Source: Pseudomonadota bacterium (GTDB taxonomy: Bacteria; Pseudomonadota; Gammaproteobacteria; Burkholderiales; Thiobacillaceae). From it: a stretch of 64,000 bases of DNA. How positions within the stretch are numbered: the stretch's first letter is position 1; each line of letters starts with the position of its first letter. The notes below the pieces were generated by a model. That model was not told the DNA's origin and did no database searches. It saw only the letters and a list, made by a program, of their open reading frames with translations. Of the stretch, positions 36,205 through 44,362 are shown piece by piece. The position numbers and the translations under genes are program-made. The DNA is taken from contig JAJZRU010000001.1 in NCBI GenBank assembly GCA_021802555.1, positions 124,001 to 188,000 on the forward strand, given 5' to 3'.

Positions 36205-36246
36205 GGAAACGAAACGAGGGCGCCTTGCCGCCCTCGTTTCGTTTCC
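36205..36246 (+). terminator. strong hairpin ending the atp operon
   Basis: A perfect 18-bp inverted repeat (36205-36222 with 36229-36246) with a 6-base loop lies 17 bases after the atpC stop. The arms end in A-rich and T-rich halves, but no separate T-run follows. It is the most stable-looking hairpin in the window and presumably terminates or protects the atp mRNA. The next gene starts 24 bases later. Confidence 0.75.
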
Positions 36247-36270
36247 TGGTCGCGACTTGGCGGGACAACC

Positions 36271-36960
36271 ATGGACGCACGCATCGCCAACCTGCTGGAG
36301 TACAAGGCCGAAGCGCTGCTGGCGCGCTTCGATCCCGTATTGCTGGAAGCGCCTCAGGCCACGCCTCTGGGCCGCTTGTGCAAATGGCTGGGGAGCGAAT
36401 ACGGGGCGCGCTTCGGCGGCCGTGAATCGCTGGGCAGCGACGAAAGCGGGCGATGCCTGGCGCGCATGGGCGTGGAAAGCGGACTGGTCCGCTTCGATCC
36501 CTGCCTGGAACCGGACGGCCCGCTGTTCCGCTTTCTCCTTGCCCGCATGGTGGCGCACTGGGCACTGCATCGTAAGCTTGCGCGCAGCCTTTTTGGGGGT
36601 GCGTTTTCTGTCCACCGGCGCGACCTGACCTTGATGCGGCGGGCGCCGCAAACTGCGCGCCAGACCATGAACGACGAGGCCAACCGTTTTGCCGCGGCTT
36701 TATTGCTGCCGCGGCTGAGTCTGTCCATGGCCATTGCCGTTTCCCAGGGCCGGCTGGGTGGAACGCGGCGGCCCGGAGCGCTCTTTCTCGACATGCAGCC
36801 GGAAAACGTGCGCCTGTTCCGCGGTGTGCTGCATCAGCTGCGTGTAACCTACGGCGTGTCGCGCAGCCTGATATTATGGCGCCTGCGCGAACTGGGCTGG
36901 CTCATCGAGCACCGCCATTTCCGACCCGGCGAGCTTCTGCGCACCTATCTGCATGAATAG
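36271..36960 (+). CDS. ImmA/IrrE-like protein with degenerate metallopeptidase motif
   Basis: The 229-residue protein resembles the ImmA/IrrE (DUF955) family. Residues 136-147 (EANRFAAALLLP) match the conserved EANxFAAxLLMP segment. The expected zinc motif HExxH corresponds to residues 92-96 (R-M-V-A-H), so the first His and the catalytic Glu are replaced, although H96 and H100 remain. It is therefore probably not an active peptidase of the usual type. No helix-turn-helix partner or toxin gene is adjacent. The ribosome-binding site is weak. The family assignment rests on short motifs. Confidence 0.6.
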   Translation: MDARIANLLEYKAEALLARFDPVLLEAPQATPLGRLCKWLGSEYGARFGGRESLGSDESGRCLARMGVESGLVRFDPCLEPDGPLFRFLLARMVAHWALHRKLARSLFGGAFSVHRRDLTLMRRAPQTARQTMNDEANRFAAALLLPRLSLSMAIAVSQGRLGGTRRPGALFLDMQPENVRLFRGVLHQLRVTYGVSRSLILWRLRELGWLIEHRHFRPGELLRTYLHE

Positions 36961-36981
36961 GCGTATGAGTGTGAATACGCC

Positions 36982-37863
36982 CTAAACCAAGGCGCGGCCA
37001 AGCATCTTCTCCAATACGCCCAAAGGCGAGCGGCCGGGATCGCGCAAGGCGGCCACCGGCAGAAGCAGCGTTTGCTCCAGCAGATACTGGCCGCCCATGG
37101 CCGCGTGCAATACCTGATCGGAAAAACAGATCCAAGTGCTGCCCGCCGGGAAGGGCATGGCCATCTGGGGCGCGTTCTTCTGGTAGTCGGCGTCGGCTTT
37201 CTGGGCATCGTGCAGGTGCAGCATGATGTGATCGTATTCGCTGCGCCGGCGCTTGGTGATCCCCAGCTTGTGCATGGCCGTCGCGAGCCAGGGGCGGTAT
37301 CGCGGCAGTCGCGGCAGAAAGCGGCGCGCCATGTCTGGGAAGGGCTCGCCCACGCGCCACTGGCGCGGCCGCCCCTCGGGGTTGAGGTTGCAGAAAACGC
37401 GCAGAATGCGCCTGCCATGGGTAGGTTTGGACGGAAAGGCGTCAGTGTGCAGGCGGCTGTCGTCGTGGCGCCAGGACTGCGCCCGGCCGGCCGCCTCCAC
37501 GGGGCGGAAGCTGGTGTTGGAGGATTCCAGGGATGCCTTGTAGGCGGGCAGCAGTTCGTTCAGCAAATGCCGCGCTTCGGCGGCGTAGCGCTCGATCAGG
37601 GCCGCAAGCGCCAGAGCATCGTCCTCGCTTCCGGCGAAACCGCGCAGGTTGCGCTCCTTGCCGCGCAAATAAATATTTTTCGACTTGCCGTCCGACCAGG
37701 TAGGGGCGAGAAAGCGCAGTTCTTCCTCCCGCAATTCGAAGCCCAGGCGGGGAAAATACAGCACCCCGCCGCTTTCGATGGTTTCCAGCGCCTGCTCCCG
37801 CAACGCCGCTTCGACGGAAGCCAGCCAGGAGCTAACCGGAAATTCGACGATAGGCGGGTGCAT
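36982..37863 (-). CDS. Kdo hydroxylase (KdoO-like Fe(II)/2-oxoglutarate dioxygenase)
   Basis: The 293-residue protein matches the Kdo2-lipid A 3-hydroxylase family, which converts Kdo to Ko in the LPS inner core. The iron-binding H-x-D is in SRLHTDAFPSKPTHG, with the downstream arginines RRILRVFCNLNP. A later His is in SDQVLHAAMGG. The C-terminal LLLPVAALRDPGRSPLGVLE is typical. It is a single-gene unit on the minus strand, convergent with the ImmA-like gene. Confidence 0.85.
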   Translation of the reverse strand: MHPPIVEFPVSSWLASVEAALREQALETIESGGVLYFPRLGFELREEELRFLAPTWSDGKSKNIYLRGKERNLRGFAGSEDDALALAALIERYAAEARHLLNELLPAYKASLESSNTSFRPVEAAGRAQSWRHDDSRLHTDAFPSKPTHGRRILRVFCNLNPEGRPRQWRVGEPFPDMARRFLPRLPRYRPWLATAMHKLGITKRRRSEYDHIMLHLHDAQKADADYQKNAPQMAMPFPAGSTWICFSDQVLHAAMGGQYLLEQTLLLPVAALRDPGRSPLGVLEKMLGRALV

Positions 37864-38180
37864 GACGGGAGGCGGCGCAGAGCTGGTTTCGACTTCCCAC
37901 TTGCCCTGGTACGCCGACCCACGAGCTTGCGTTCATGCCAAGACCCGCACCCGGGCGCCGAGTGCGCGAAGTGAACCGCAGCCATGTCGAGGATGAGCGG
38001 CAAAACAATCGGCGATGCGGGGCGTGTCGAACATGGCGAGTTATGGGGCGGTGTACTAGTCTAAAGCAAAGCGGCCGGAAGGGTCAGCGTCGGAGCCGGG
38101 CATCTGCTGAAGCGACGTTGCGGAACTATGTGGCGCTGAAGGGGTGGTTGCGTCCGTCAGCCGAGCGGTGAAATGCTTAT
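37864..38180. other. 317-base stretch without a recognisable gene
   Basis: An open frame of 78 codons exists here but has no ribosome-binding site and resembles nothing I know. No tRNA-like fold, insertion-sequence end or terminator was recognised. It may hold the kdoO promoter region or decayed sequence. Confidence 0.4.
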
Positions 38181-38588
38181 CTATTGCTTAATCTCTACGA
38201 TAAGGCGGGGATCGAGGTGCCAGGCGCGGGCGATGGCGCGGGCGCGCGCGCTGTATTCTTCCCCCACGAATACGAGCAGTTCGGCGCGGTGATCCTCGGC
38301 CCAGCGCCACAGCGCCTGCCAACGCCGGCCGCAGGCTTCATCTCCCAGATTGCTCGCCACTTCCACCAAGCCCAAGGTGCGACAGGCGCCGCTCGTGTCG
38401 GTCGCCTCCAGGTCGGCGCGCATGGCGACGTTGAGCACGGGGATGAGGTGATCGGGGGGCTCTTCGTAGCCCGCGAGATCGTGGACGCGCAGGCTGGGCA
38501 GGCCGCGCTCCTTGAGGAAGCGCGCGCTGTTCTTCAACAAGCCCTCGCGCTCCCGCTGCACCGCCCCCGGCAGAGAACTTTGGTACAT
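38181..38588 (-). CDS. hypothetical protein
   Basis: The 135-residue protein begins MYQSSLPGAVQRER. It appears soluble and mixed alpha/beta, with a hydrophobic strand AELLVFVGEEYSAR near the C-terminus, as in a small Rossmann-like fold. I do not recognise the family. A GGAAG lies upstream of the ATG at a long distance. Neighbouring genes do not suggest a role. Confidence 0.55.
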   Translation of the reverse strand: MYQSSLPGAVQREREGLLKNSARFLKERGLPSLRVHDLAGYEEPPDHLIPVLNVAMRADLEATDTSGACRTLGLVEVASNLGDEACGRRWQALWRWAEDHRAELLVFVGEEYSARARAIARAWHLDPRLIVEIKQ

Positions 38589-38670
38589 GGCTGGTCGCTT
38601 CCAATAAACGCGCTTTCTTTATAGCCGACGGATATGGCCTATACCCATAAAAGTGAGGAGGTAGTCAGAG

Positions 38671-38994
38671 ATGCGTATTTGCAATTTGCTGGAGCGGTGG
38701 GGCGTCGCACGCGGCGCCATGACGCCCAGCCACGCCGTGAGCCTGCATTTGCCGCCGCGCGATGTGGCCAGGCTGAAGGCATTGGCGACGCTTTATCCGG
38801 CTCAGCCGGCCCAGGACATTTTGGCGGATCTGGTCCATGCCGCTCTGGACGAACTGGAAGCGGCCATGCCTTACGTGCCGGGGAAAAAAATTCTGGCCTT
38901 GGACGACCAGGGGGATCCGATTTATGAAGACCTCGGACCCACGCCCCAGTACTATCTGTTGAGCCACGATTTTTTGCGCCAGCTGCGGCGCTGA
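38671..38994 (+). CDS. small conserved protein of the family labelled type 1 pili tip component
   Basis: The 107-residue protein starts behind a strong GAGGAGGT. It resembles a short soluble family in Pseudomonas and relatives that some genomes label a type 1 pili tip component. Shared features are the opening ICNLLERW, the central ILADLVHAALDELEAAMPYVPG and the motif DDQGDPIYEDLGPTP. There is no signal peptide, so the pilus name is doubtful. Function unknown. Confidence 0.7.
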   Translation: MRICNLLERWGVARGAMTPSHAVSLHLPPRDVARLKALATLYPAQPAQDILADLVHAALDELEAAMPYVPGKKILALDDQGDPIYEDLGPTPQYYLLSHDFLRQLRR

Positions 38995-39131
38995 ACTGTC
39001 GGGAAAATTTACACTGGCGTGCCGTTTCTCCGGCGCGGGACAGAGGGCGCAGGCGCCTGAGGCGCGCGTTTCCGGTTTTGGCGCGCCGCTTGCTTGGGGT
39101 TTCTGGGTTGCCTGCCGCAAACGCCTCGACC

Positions 39132-39374
39132 ATGTACCTTGCCATCGCCGCACTCTTCTTCGCATTTGCCGGCTTTTTCTACGTTCCGGGATTTCTTGAT
39201 ATCCCCATTGGCATGCTGACCCTACGCCAGCTCGCTTGCGAGTTGCTGTGCACCTTATTTGCGTTTCTTGCCCTTGCGGCCCTGGCCAGATCCGTCGAAC
39301 TCGACGCCTTGTGGCCGTGGCGCGCGGGATTCCGCCGCGCGCTTGCGGCCATCTTGGGCACGCGCCGGCCGTAG
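39132..39374 (+). CDS. small two-helix membrane protein
   Basis: The 80-residue protein has two hydrophobic segments (YLAIAALFFAFAGFFYVPGF and LLCTLFAFLALAALA) and a basic C-terminus. The family is not recognised. No clear ribosome-binding site precedes ATG 39132, and the frame is open upstream. It ends 48 bases before argJ. Confidence 0.5.
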   Translation: MYLAIAALFFAFAGFFYVPGFLDIPIGMLTLRQLACELLCTLFAFLALAALARSVELDALWPWRAGFRRALAAILGTRRP

Positions 39375-39422
39375 CCGGCAGGCTGGACGTAGAATACCGG
39401 TTTTATCCGCCCGCCGCCTGCC

Positions 39423-40652
39423 ATGGCCGTCAAGCTGCGTTCCCCCGATCCGACCCACCTTCTCCCCGTTCCCGGCCTGAGGCTGGGCGTTGCCGCGGCA
39501 GGCATAAAAAAACCCGGCCGCAGGGATTTGGCCTTGATCGAGGTCGCCGCAGGCGCGCAGGTCGCCGCGGTATTCACGCAAAATCGCTTTTGCGCTGCGC
39601 CGGTGACGCTGTGCAAGGCGCACCTCGCGCGCGGTGCCGGCATACGCGCACTCGTCATCAATACCGGCAATGCCAACGCGGGCACCGGCGCGGACGGCCT
39701 GGCGCGCGCACAGCAGACTTGCGAGGCGGCAGCGGGGCTGTTGGGCTGCGCCCCGGAGCAGGTTTTGCCATTTTCCACCGGAGTCATTCTGGAGCCGCTG
39801 CCGGCGGAGAAGATAGTTGCCGCCCTGCCGGCCGCGCAGGTCGATCTGCGCGAAGACAACTGGCATGCGGCGGCCCATGCCATCATGACCACGGATACCG
39901 TGGCCAAGGCGGTTTCGCGGCGGGTCGAGCTTGGCGGCCATACCGCCACCATCACCGGCATGGCCAAAGGCTCGGGCATGATCCATCCCAACATGGCCAC
40001 CATGCTGGCATTTTTGGCCACCGATGCGGCCGTCGCGCCGGCCCTGATGCAGAGCCTCGTGCAGGAAGTGGCCGACCAGTCGTTCAATTGCGTGACGGTG
40101 GACGGCGACACCTCCACCAACGACAGCTTCGTCCTCATCGCCACCGCGCAGGCGGGCAACGCCGAAATCGGCGATGCGAGCGGTGCCGACTACGACGCGC
40201 TTAAGGAGACGCTCGCCGCCGTCGCCATCGAACTGGCGCAGGCCATGGCGCGCGACGGCGAAGGAGCGACCAAGTTCATGACCATCGCCGTCGAAGGCGG
40301 GCGCGATCGCGCCGGGTGCAAGCAGATCGCCTACGCCATCGCGCGCTCACCGCTGGTGAAAACCGCTTTCTTCGCCTCCGACCCCAACCTCGGCCGCATC
40401 CTGGCCGCCATCGGCTATGCCGGCGTCATGGACCTGGACGTGGCCCGCGTCAAAGTCTGGCTGGGCGATGTGCTGGTCGCGGAAAACGGCGGCCGCGCCG
40501 CGAACTACACCGAGGCCGCCGGCGCGGCGGTGATGCGGGAGGCCGAAATCACCGTGCGCGTCGCGCTCGGCCGCGGCGGCGCTTCGGCGACGGTGTGGAC
40601 CTGCGACTTCTCTTATGATTATGTGAAGATCAACGCGGAATACCGTACCTGA
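39423..40652 (+). CDS. argJ: bifunctional glutamate N-acetyltransferase/amino-acid acetyltransferase
   Basis: The 409-residue enzyme transfers acetyl groups in the cyclic arginine pathway. It self-cleaves before the Thr in [15 protein letters not shown] to give alpha and beta chains; that Thr is the nucleophile. Other marks are NTGNANAGTG, the oxyanion-region STGVI, and the C-terminal [16 protein letters not shown]. It is a full-length, normal member. Confidence 0.96.
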   Translation: MAVKLRSPDPTHLLPVPGLRLGVAAAGIKKPGRRDLALIEVAAGAQVAAVFTQNRFCAAPVTLCKAHLARGAGIRALVINTGNANAGTGADGLARAQQTCEAAAGLLGCAPEQVLPFSTGVILEPLPAEKIVAALPAAQVDLREDNWHAAAHAIMTTDTVAKAVSRRVELGGHTATITGMAKGSGMIHPNMATMLAFLATDAAVAPALMQSLVQEVADQSFNCVTVDGDTSTNDSFVLIATAQAGNAEIGDASGADYDALKETLAAVAIELAQAMARDGEGATKFMTIAVEGGRDRAGCKQIAYAIARSPLVKTAFFASDPNLGRILAAIGYAGVMDLDVARVKVWLGDVLVAENGGRAANYTEAAGAAVMREAEITVRVALGRGGASATVWTCDFSYDYVKINAEYRT

Positions 40653-40794
40653 GCCCATGGCGCCATCCGACGGAACCGGGCGCGGCAACCGCTTGCGCGT
40701 GGCGCGCAGCTGAAAACCCAGTCCGGCGCCTGGGCCAGTTCCTGAATTTCCGCCTCCGTCCGCGCCAGAAATTTCCTCGGCGCGCAGCACCCCG

Positions 40795-40800
40795 TAAAAT
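40795..40800 (+). promoter_or_regulatory. candidate -10 box for the DUF815 gene
   Basis: TAAAAT ends 6 bases before the ATG at 40807. As with aroK, this would give an essentially leaderless message. The rest of the argJ-DUF815 gap shows nothing clear. Confidence 0.3.
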
Positions 40801-40806
40801 GCCGCC

Positions 40807-41667
40807 ATGTCCGCCACGCCTTTCGATCGCCTGCTGGCGCGCGCCGAAAGCCTGCTCGCGCGCCTGGAGGCGCGCCTGCCCGCCGCTGCGCTGCCGCCCG
40901 ACTGGAAACGGGCGCGTGCCGCCCGCTGGCTGCCGGAAACGCGCGAGCTGCGGCCCATAGCGCATCCGCATCGGATATTTGCCGGCCAGTTGCTGGGCAT
41001 CGAGAAACAGAAACGGAAGATCGACGCCAACACACGCCAATTCGTGCTGGGCCTGCCGGCCAACAACGTGCTGCTCACCGGCAGCCGTGGCACGGGCAAA
41101 TCCTCGCTCGTCAAGGCCATGCTGGCGAAATACGGCGCCAAGGGCTTGCGTCTGATCGAAGTGGACAAGAGTGGGCTGGGGCAACTCCCCGAGATCTATG
41201 ACCGGGTGGCGACGGAGCCCTTCCGTTTCATCCTTTTTTGCGACGACCTCTCTTTCGCCGCAGACGAGCCCGGCTACCCGGCGCTCAAGGCGGCGCTGGA
41301 CGGCTCGCTCGCGGCGGCCTCCGACAACGTGCTCATCTACGCGACCTCGAACCGGCGTCATCTCATGCCGGAATTTTTCGCGGAAAACGAGCAGACGCGC
41401 CATGTGGGCGAAGAAGTGCATCCGGCCGAGGCGATCGAGGAAAAAGTATCCCTGTCCGATCGTTTCGGCCTTTGGGTGAGCTTCCATCCCATGGACCAGG
41501 AAGCCTATCTGGCCATCGCCCGCCATTGGGCGGCGACGCTGGGCGCACCGCCCGCGGAGGGCTTCGAGCGCCAGGCTTTGCAGTGGGCGCTGGCGCGCGG
41601 CAGCCGCTCCGGGCGCACCGCCTGGCAGTTTGCGCGCGATTGGGCGGGACGCAAGGCGCCGGAATAA
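40807..41667 (+). CDS. DUF815 AAA-family ATPase
   Basis: The 286-residue protein has the P-loop GSRGTGKSS, Walker B FILFCDDLSFA and sensor 1 YATSNRRHLMP, followed by a C-terminal helical lid. This is the DUF815 family of single-domain AAA ATPases, often near argJ or a nudix gene in beta- and gammaproteobacteria. Its physiological role is unknown. Confidence 0.87.
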   Translation: MSATPFDRLLARAESLLARLEARLPAAALPPDWKRARAARWLPETRELRPIAHPHRIFAGQLLGIEKQKRKIDANTRQFVLGLPANNVLLTGSRGTGKSSLVKAMLAKYGAKGLRLIEVDKSGLGQLPEIYDRVATEPFRFILFCDDLSFAADEPGYPALKAALDGSLAAASDNVLIYATSNRRHLMPEFFAENEQTRHVGEEVHPAEAIEEKVSLSDRFGLWVSFHPMDQEAYLAIARHWAATLGAPPAEGFERQALQWALARGSRSGRTAWQFARDWAGRKAPE

Positions 41668-41764
41668 ATCCGGGGCGGCATCATTGGGGCTATTGACAGG
41701 TTCGCGCGTAATAATCCACCATGTGCCTATTAGCAGGCTAACGACCTGGAGCGACTTGGAAGCC

Positions 41765-43285
41765 GTGGCAACCTCCTCGGAAAAATCCTTGAGCATAGCC
41801 GCGGCCTGCAGCCTGGCGCTATCAGCCTGCGCACTCAGTCCGCCCTACCATGCGCCCGCGCCGCCCGCTGTGCAACGATATACGGCCGCCACGCCGCTGG
41901 CGAGGACGGCGGCGGCGCCCGGGACAGGGGGGGCGGCACAGGATTTCGCCTACGGCCAGGAAACGCCGGCGCCATGGTGGCAGTTGTACGATTCGGCGGA
42001 GCTCGATCGCCTGGTCGCACTGGCCTTCCGGCAAAGCCCCACCCTCGCCGCCGCGACGGCCAAGCTGCGCCAGGCGCAGGCCATCACCCGGGCCAACGAA
42101 GGCATTTTTTATCCCCAGGTCAACGGCAATCTTTCGGCGACGCGGCAGAAAAATTCGACGGCGTCCTACAGCGGCCGCAACCCCGGCAACATTTTCTCCG
42201 TGTACAACGGCAATATCTCGGTCACGTACTATCCGGACTTCTTCGGCGTCAATCGGCTGATTTACCAGGGCAGCCTGGCGCAGCAGGATTTCCAGCGCTA
42301 TGAACTGCAGGCGGCACGCCTCACTTTGGCGGGCAATGTCGTCAGCGCCTACCTGGGCGCGGCCGCGGCGGAGGCGCAAATCGCGGCGACGCGGGCCATC
42401 GTGCAAGGCCAGCAGAATCTGCTGGATCTCGTGCGCACCCAGTACCAAGTGGGGGCCGCGCCTTATCTGAACGTGGTCAACCAGGAAGCGCAACTGGCGT
42501 CCGCCCAGGCTACCCTGCCGCCGCTGGAGCAGAGCCTGAGTGTCTATCGGCACCAGTTGGCCGTGCTGGCGGGAGAGTTTCCCGCCGATTTCGCGCTTAG
42601 GCCCGACGATCTCGACAAGCTGAAGCTGCCGATGCGTATTCCCGTGAGTCTGCCATCCGAGCTGGTGCGGCAGCGGCCGGACATCCGCGCCGCGGAGGCG
42701 CAGTTGCGCTATGCCAACGCCCAGGTCGGCGTAGCCGTGGCGCAGATGTATCCGACCCTGGGCCTGACCGGCACCTTCGGGCAGAACAGCTTGTCGGTGA
42801 GCAGATTCCTCGATTCCACCAGCAATATCTGGAGCCTGGCGGCCAACCTGGCCGCGCCCATCTTCCGCGGCGGCACCCTGGAGGCGGAAAAGCAGGCAGC
42901 CAAGGCGGCGTACGACGCGACCCTGGCGCAGTACCAGCAGACCGTACTGGGGGCCTTCCAGCAGGTGGCCGACGCCTTGCGTGCGTTGGAACACGATGCC
43001 CAGACCTTGAGCGCGCAGGCGCGCGCCCTACAAGCGGCGCAGCAGGCTTTGGACCTGGCGCAGACGAGCTATCGGGCGGGCGCGCTCGATTATCTGTCGC
43101 TGCTCACTGCGCAAGTGCAATACCAGACGGCGCGCATCGCCTATGTGCGGGCCCAGGCGCAACGCTATCAGGATACTTCGGCGCTGTTTCTGGCCCTGGG
43201 CGGCGATTGGCGCGAGCCGGCCGCGGTGCCGACGACTGTCGCCGCCGGACGTGAGCAGCGCGCGCAGACACAGGAGGCAAAATGA
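41765..43285 (+). CDS. RND efflux outer-membrane factor (NodT/OprM family lipoprotein)
   Basis: Taken from GTG 41765 the protein has 506 residues. The signal ends with lipobox LSAC, Cys22. The two TolC-type repeats are rich in coiled coil (LAAATAKLRQAQAITRANEG; SLPSELVRQRPDIRAAEAQL). It would form the outer-membrane channel of the efflux pump encoded downstream. The start codon is inferred from the signal peptide; TTG 41789 is also possible. It overlaps the adaptor gene by 4 bases. Confidence 0.88.
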   Translation: MATSSEKSLSIAAACSLALSACALSPPYHAPAPPAVQRYTAATPLARTAAAPGTGGAAQDFAYGQETPAPWWQLYDSAELDRLVALAFRQSPTLAAATAKLRQAQAITRANEGIFYPQVNGNLSATRQKNSTASYSGRNPGNIFSVYNGNISVTYYPDFFGVNRLIYQGSLAQQDFQRYELQAARLTLAGNVVSAYLGAAAAEAQIAATRAIVQGQQNLLDLVRTQYQVGAAPYLNVVNQEAQLASAQATLPPLEQSLSVYRHQLAVLAGEFPADFALRPDDLDKLKLPMRIPVSLPSELVRQRPDIRAAEAQLRYANAQVGVAVAQMYPTLGLTGTFGQNSLSVSRFLDSTSNIWSLAANLAAPIFRGGTLEAEKQAAKAAYDATLAQYQQTVLGAFQQVADALRALEHDAQTLSAQARALQAAQQALDLAQTSYRAGALDYLSLLTAQVQYQTARIAYVRAQAQRYQDTSALFLALGGDWREPAAVPTTVAAGREQRAQTQEAK

Positions 43286-44361
43286 AAAAACGCATGGCTG
43301 TCATGGTCCTACTGCTCGTGGCCGTGTTCGGTGCGGTGTTCGGCTGGAAGGCTTTCGTCGGCTACAAGATGGGGCAGGCCATGGCGCATGCGCCCAAACC
43401 CAAGGTCACCATCACCACGGCCTTGGTGCAGGCGCGGCAATGGCGCGCCGAACTCGATGCCGTAGGCAGCCTGGCGGCGATACAGGGCGTGATCCTGGCG
43501 CCGCAGCTGCCGGGCAAAGTTACCCGTATCCTGTTCCATTCCGGGCAGGCGGTGCCGGCCGGGGCTTTGCTCGTGCAGCAGGACGACAGCAATCAGCGCG
43601 CCCAGCTTGCCCTCGATTTGGCGCAGGAAGCCTTGGCGCGCAGCAATCTCGCGCGCACGCGTGAGCTTTACGCCAAGAATGCCGCCAGCCGCGCGCAGTT
43701 GGACCAGGCCGAGGCGACGCAGCGCAGCACCCGGGCCCAGGTGGCCAATGATCGCGCCACGCTCGCCAAGCTGGCCCTGCGCGCGCCCTTCGCCGGCGTG
43801 CTGGGCATACGCCAGGTCAATCTGGGCCAGTATCTGGCGCCCGGCGCTCCGGTGGTGAGCCTGCAGAACATGGATCCCCTGTACGTGAACTTTTCCCTGC
43901 CGCAGCAGGATCTGGGCCGCCTGCACCTGGGCCAGATGGTGCGCGTGAGCGTGGATGCCTATGGCGGCAAGGCCTTCGATGCGCGCATCAATGCGCTGAA
44001 TTCCCAAGTGAGCGCGGCCACGCGCAATATCGACGTGCAGGCGCGCCTGCCCAATCCCGGCCGCTTGCTGCGTCCCGGCATGTACGCGCGCATCAAAGTG
44101 ATCGGCACGGAAGAACGCCGGGTGCTGACGTTGCCTATCTCGGCCATCACCTACAACACCTATGGCTCCTATGTCTATGTCGTGACGCAGCAGCACGGCG
44201 AGCAGATGGCCCAGCAGCGCGTGGTCAAGACGGGCGAGCAGCGCGGCAACGAGGTCGTCGTGCTGGAGGGCCTGAAGGCCGGCGAGCAGGTGGTGAGCAG
44301 CGGCCAGAACAAGCTGCGCAACGACACCCCGGTGGTGGTGAACAACAGCGTGGCGCCCTGA
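43282..44361 (+). CDS. RND efflux periplasmic adaptor subunit
   Basis: The 359-residue membrane fusion protein has an N-terminal anchor (MAVMVLLLVAVFGAVFGW). A split lipoyl domain (LAPQLPGKVTRILFHSGQAV ... LRAPFAGVLGIRQVNLGQYL), an alpha hairpin (about 100-150), a beta barrel and a membrane-proximal domain follow. It bridges the permease and the outer-membrane factor. The permease ATG lies one base after its stop. Confidence 0.93.
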   Translation: MKKRMAVMVLLLVAVFGAVFGWKAFVGYKMGQAMAHAPKPKVTITTALVQARQWRAELDAVGSLAAIQGVILAPQLPGKVTRILFHSGQAVPAGALLVQQDDSNQRAQLALDLAQEALARSNLARTRELYAKNAASRAQLDQAEATQRSTRAQVANDRATLAKLALRAPFAGVLGIRQVNLGQYLAPGAPVVSLQNMDPLYVNFSLPQQDLGRLHLGQMVRVSVDAYGGKAFDARINALNSQVSAATRNIDVQARLPNPGRLLRPGMYARIKVIGTEERRVLTLPISAITYNTYGSYVYVVTQQHGEQMAQQRVVKTGEQRGNEVVVLEGLKAGEQVVSSGQNKLRNDTPVVVNNSVAP

Positions 44362-44362
44362 G

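Noticed and set aside
37935-38171. 78-codon plus-strand gene
   Set aside because: No ribosome-binding site, an Arg-rich composition typical of a spurious GC-rich frame, and no recognisable family.
41693-41715. sigma-70 promoter TTGACA...TAATAAT before the efflux operon
   Set aside because: The spacer to the AT-rich hexamer is only about 10-14 bases, too short for a working promoter.
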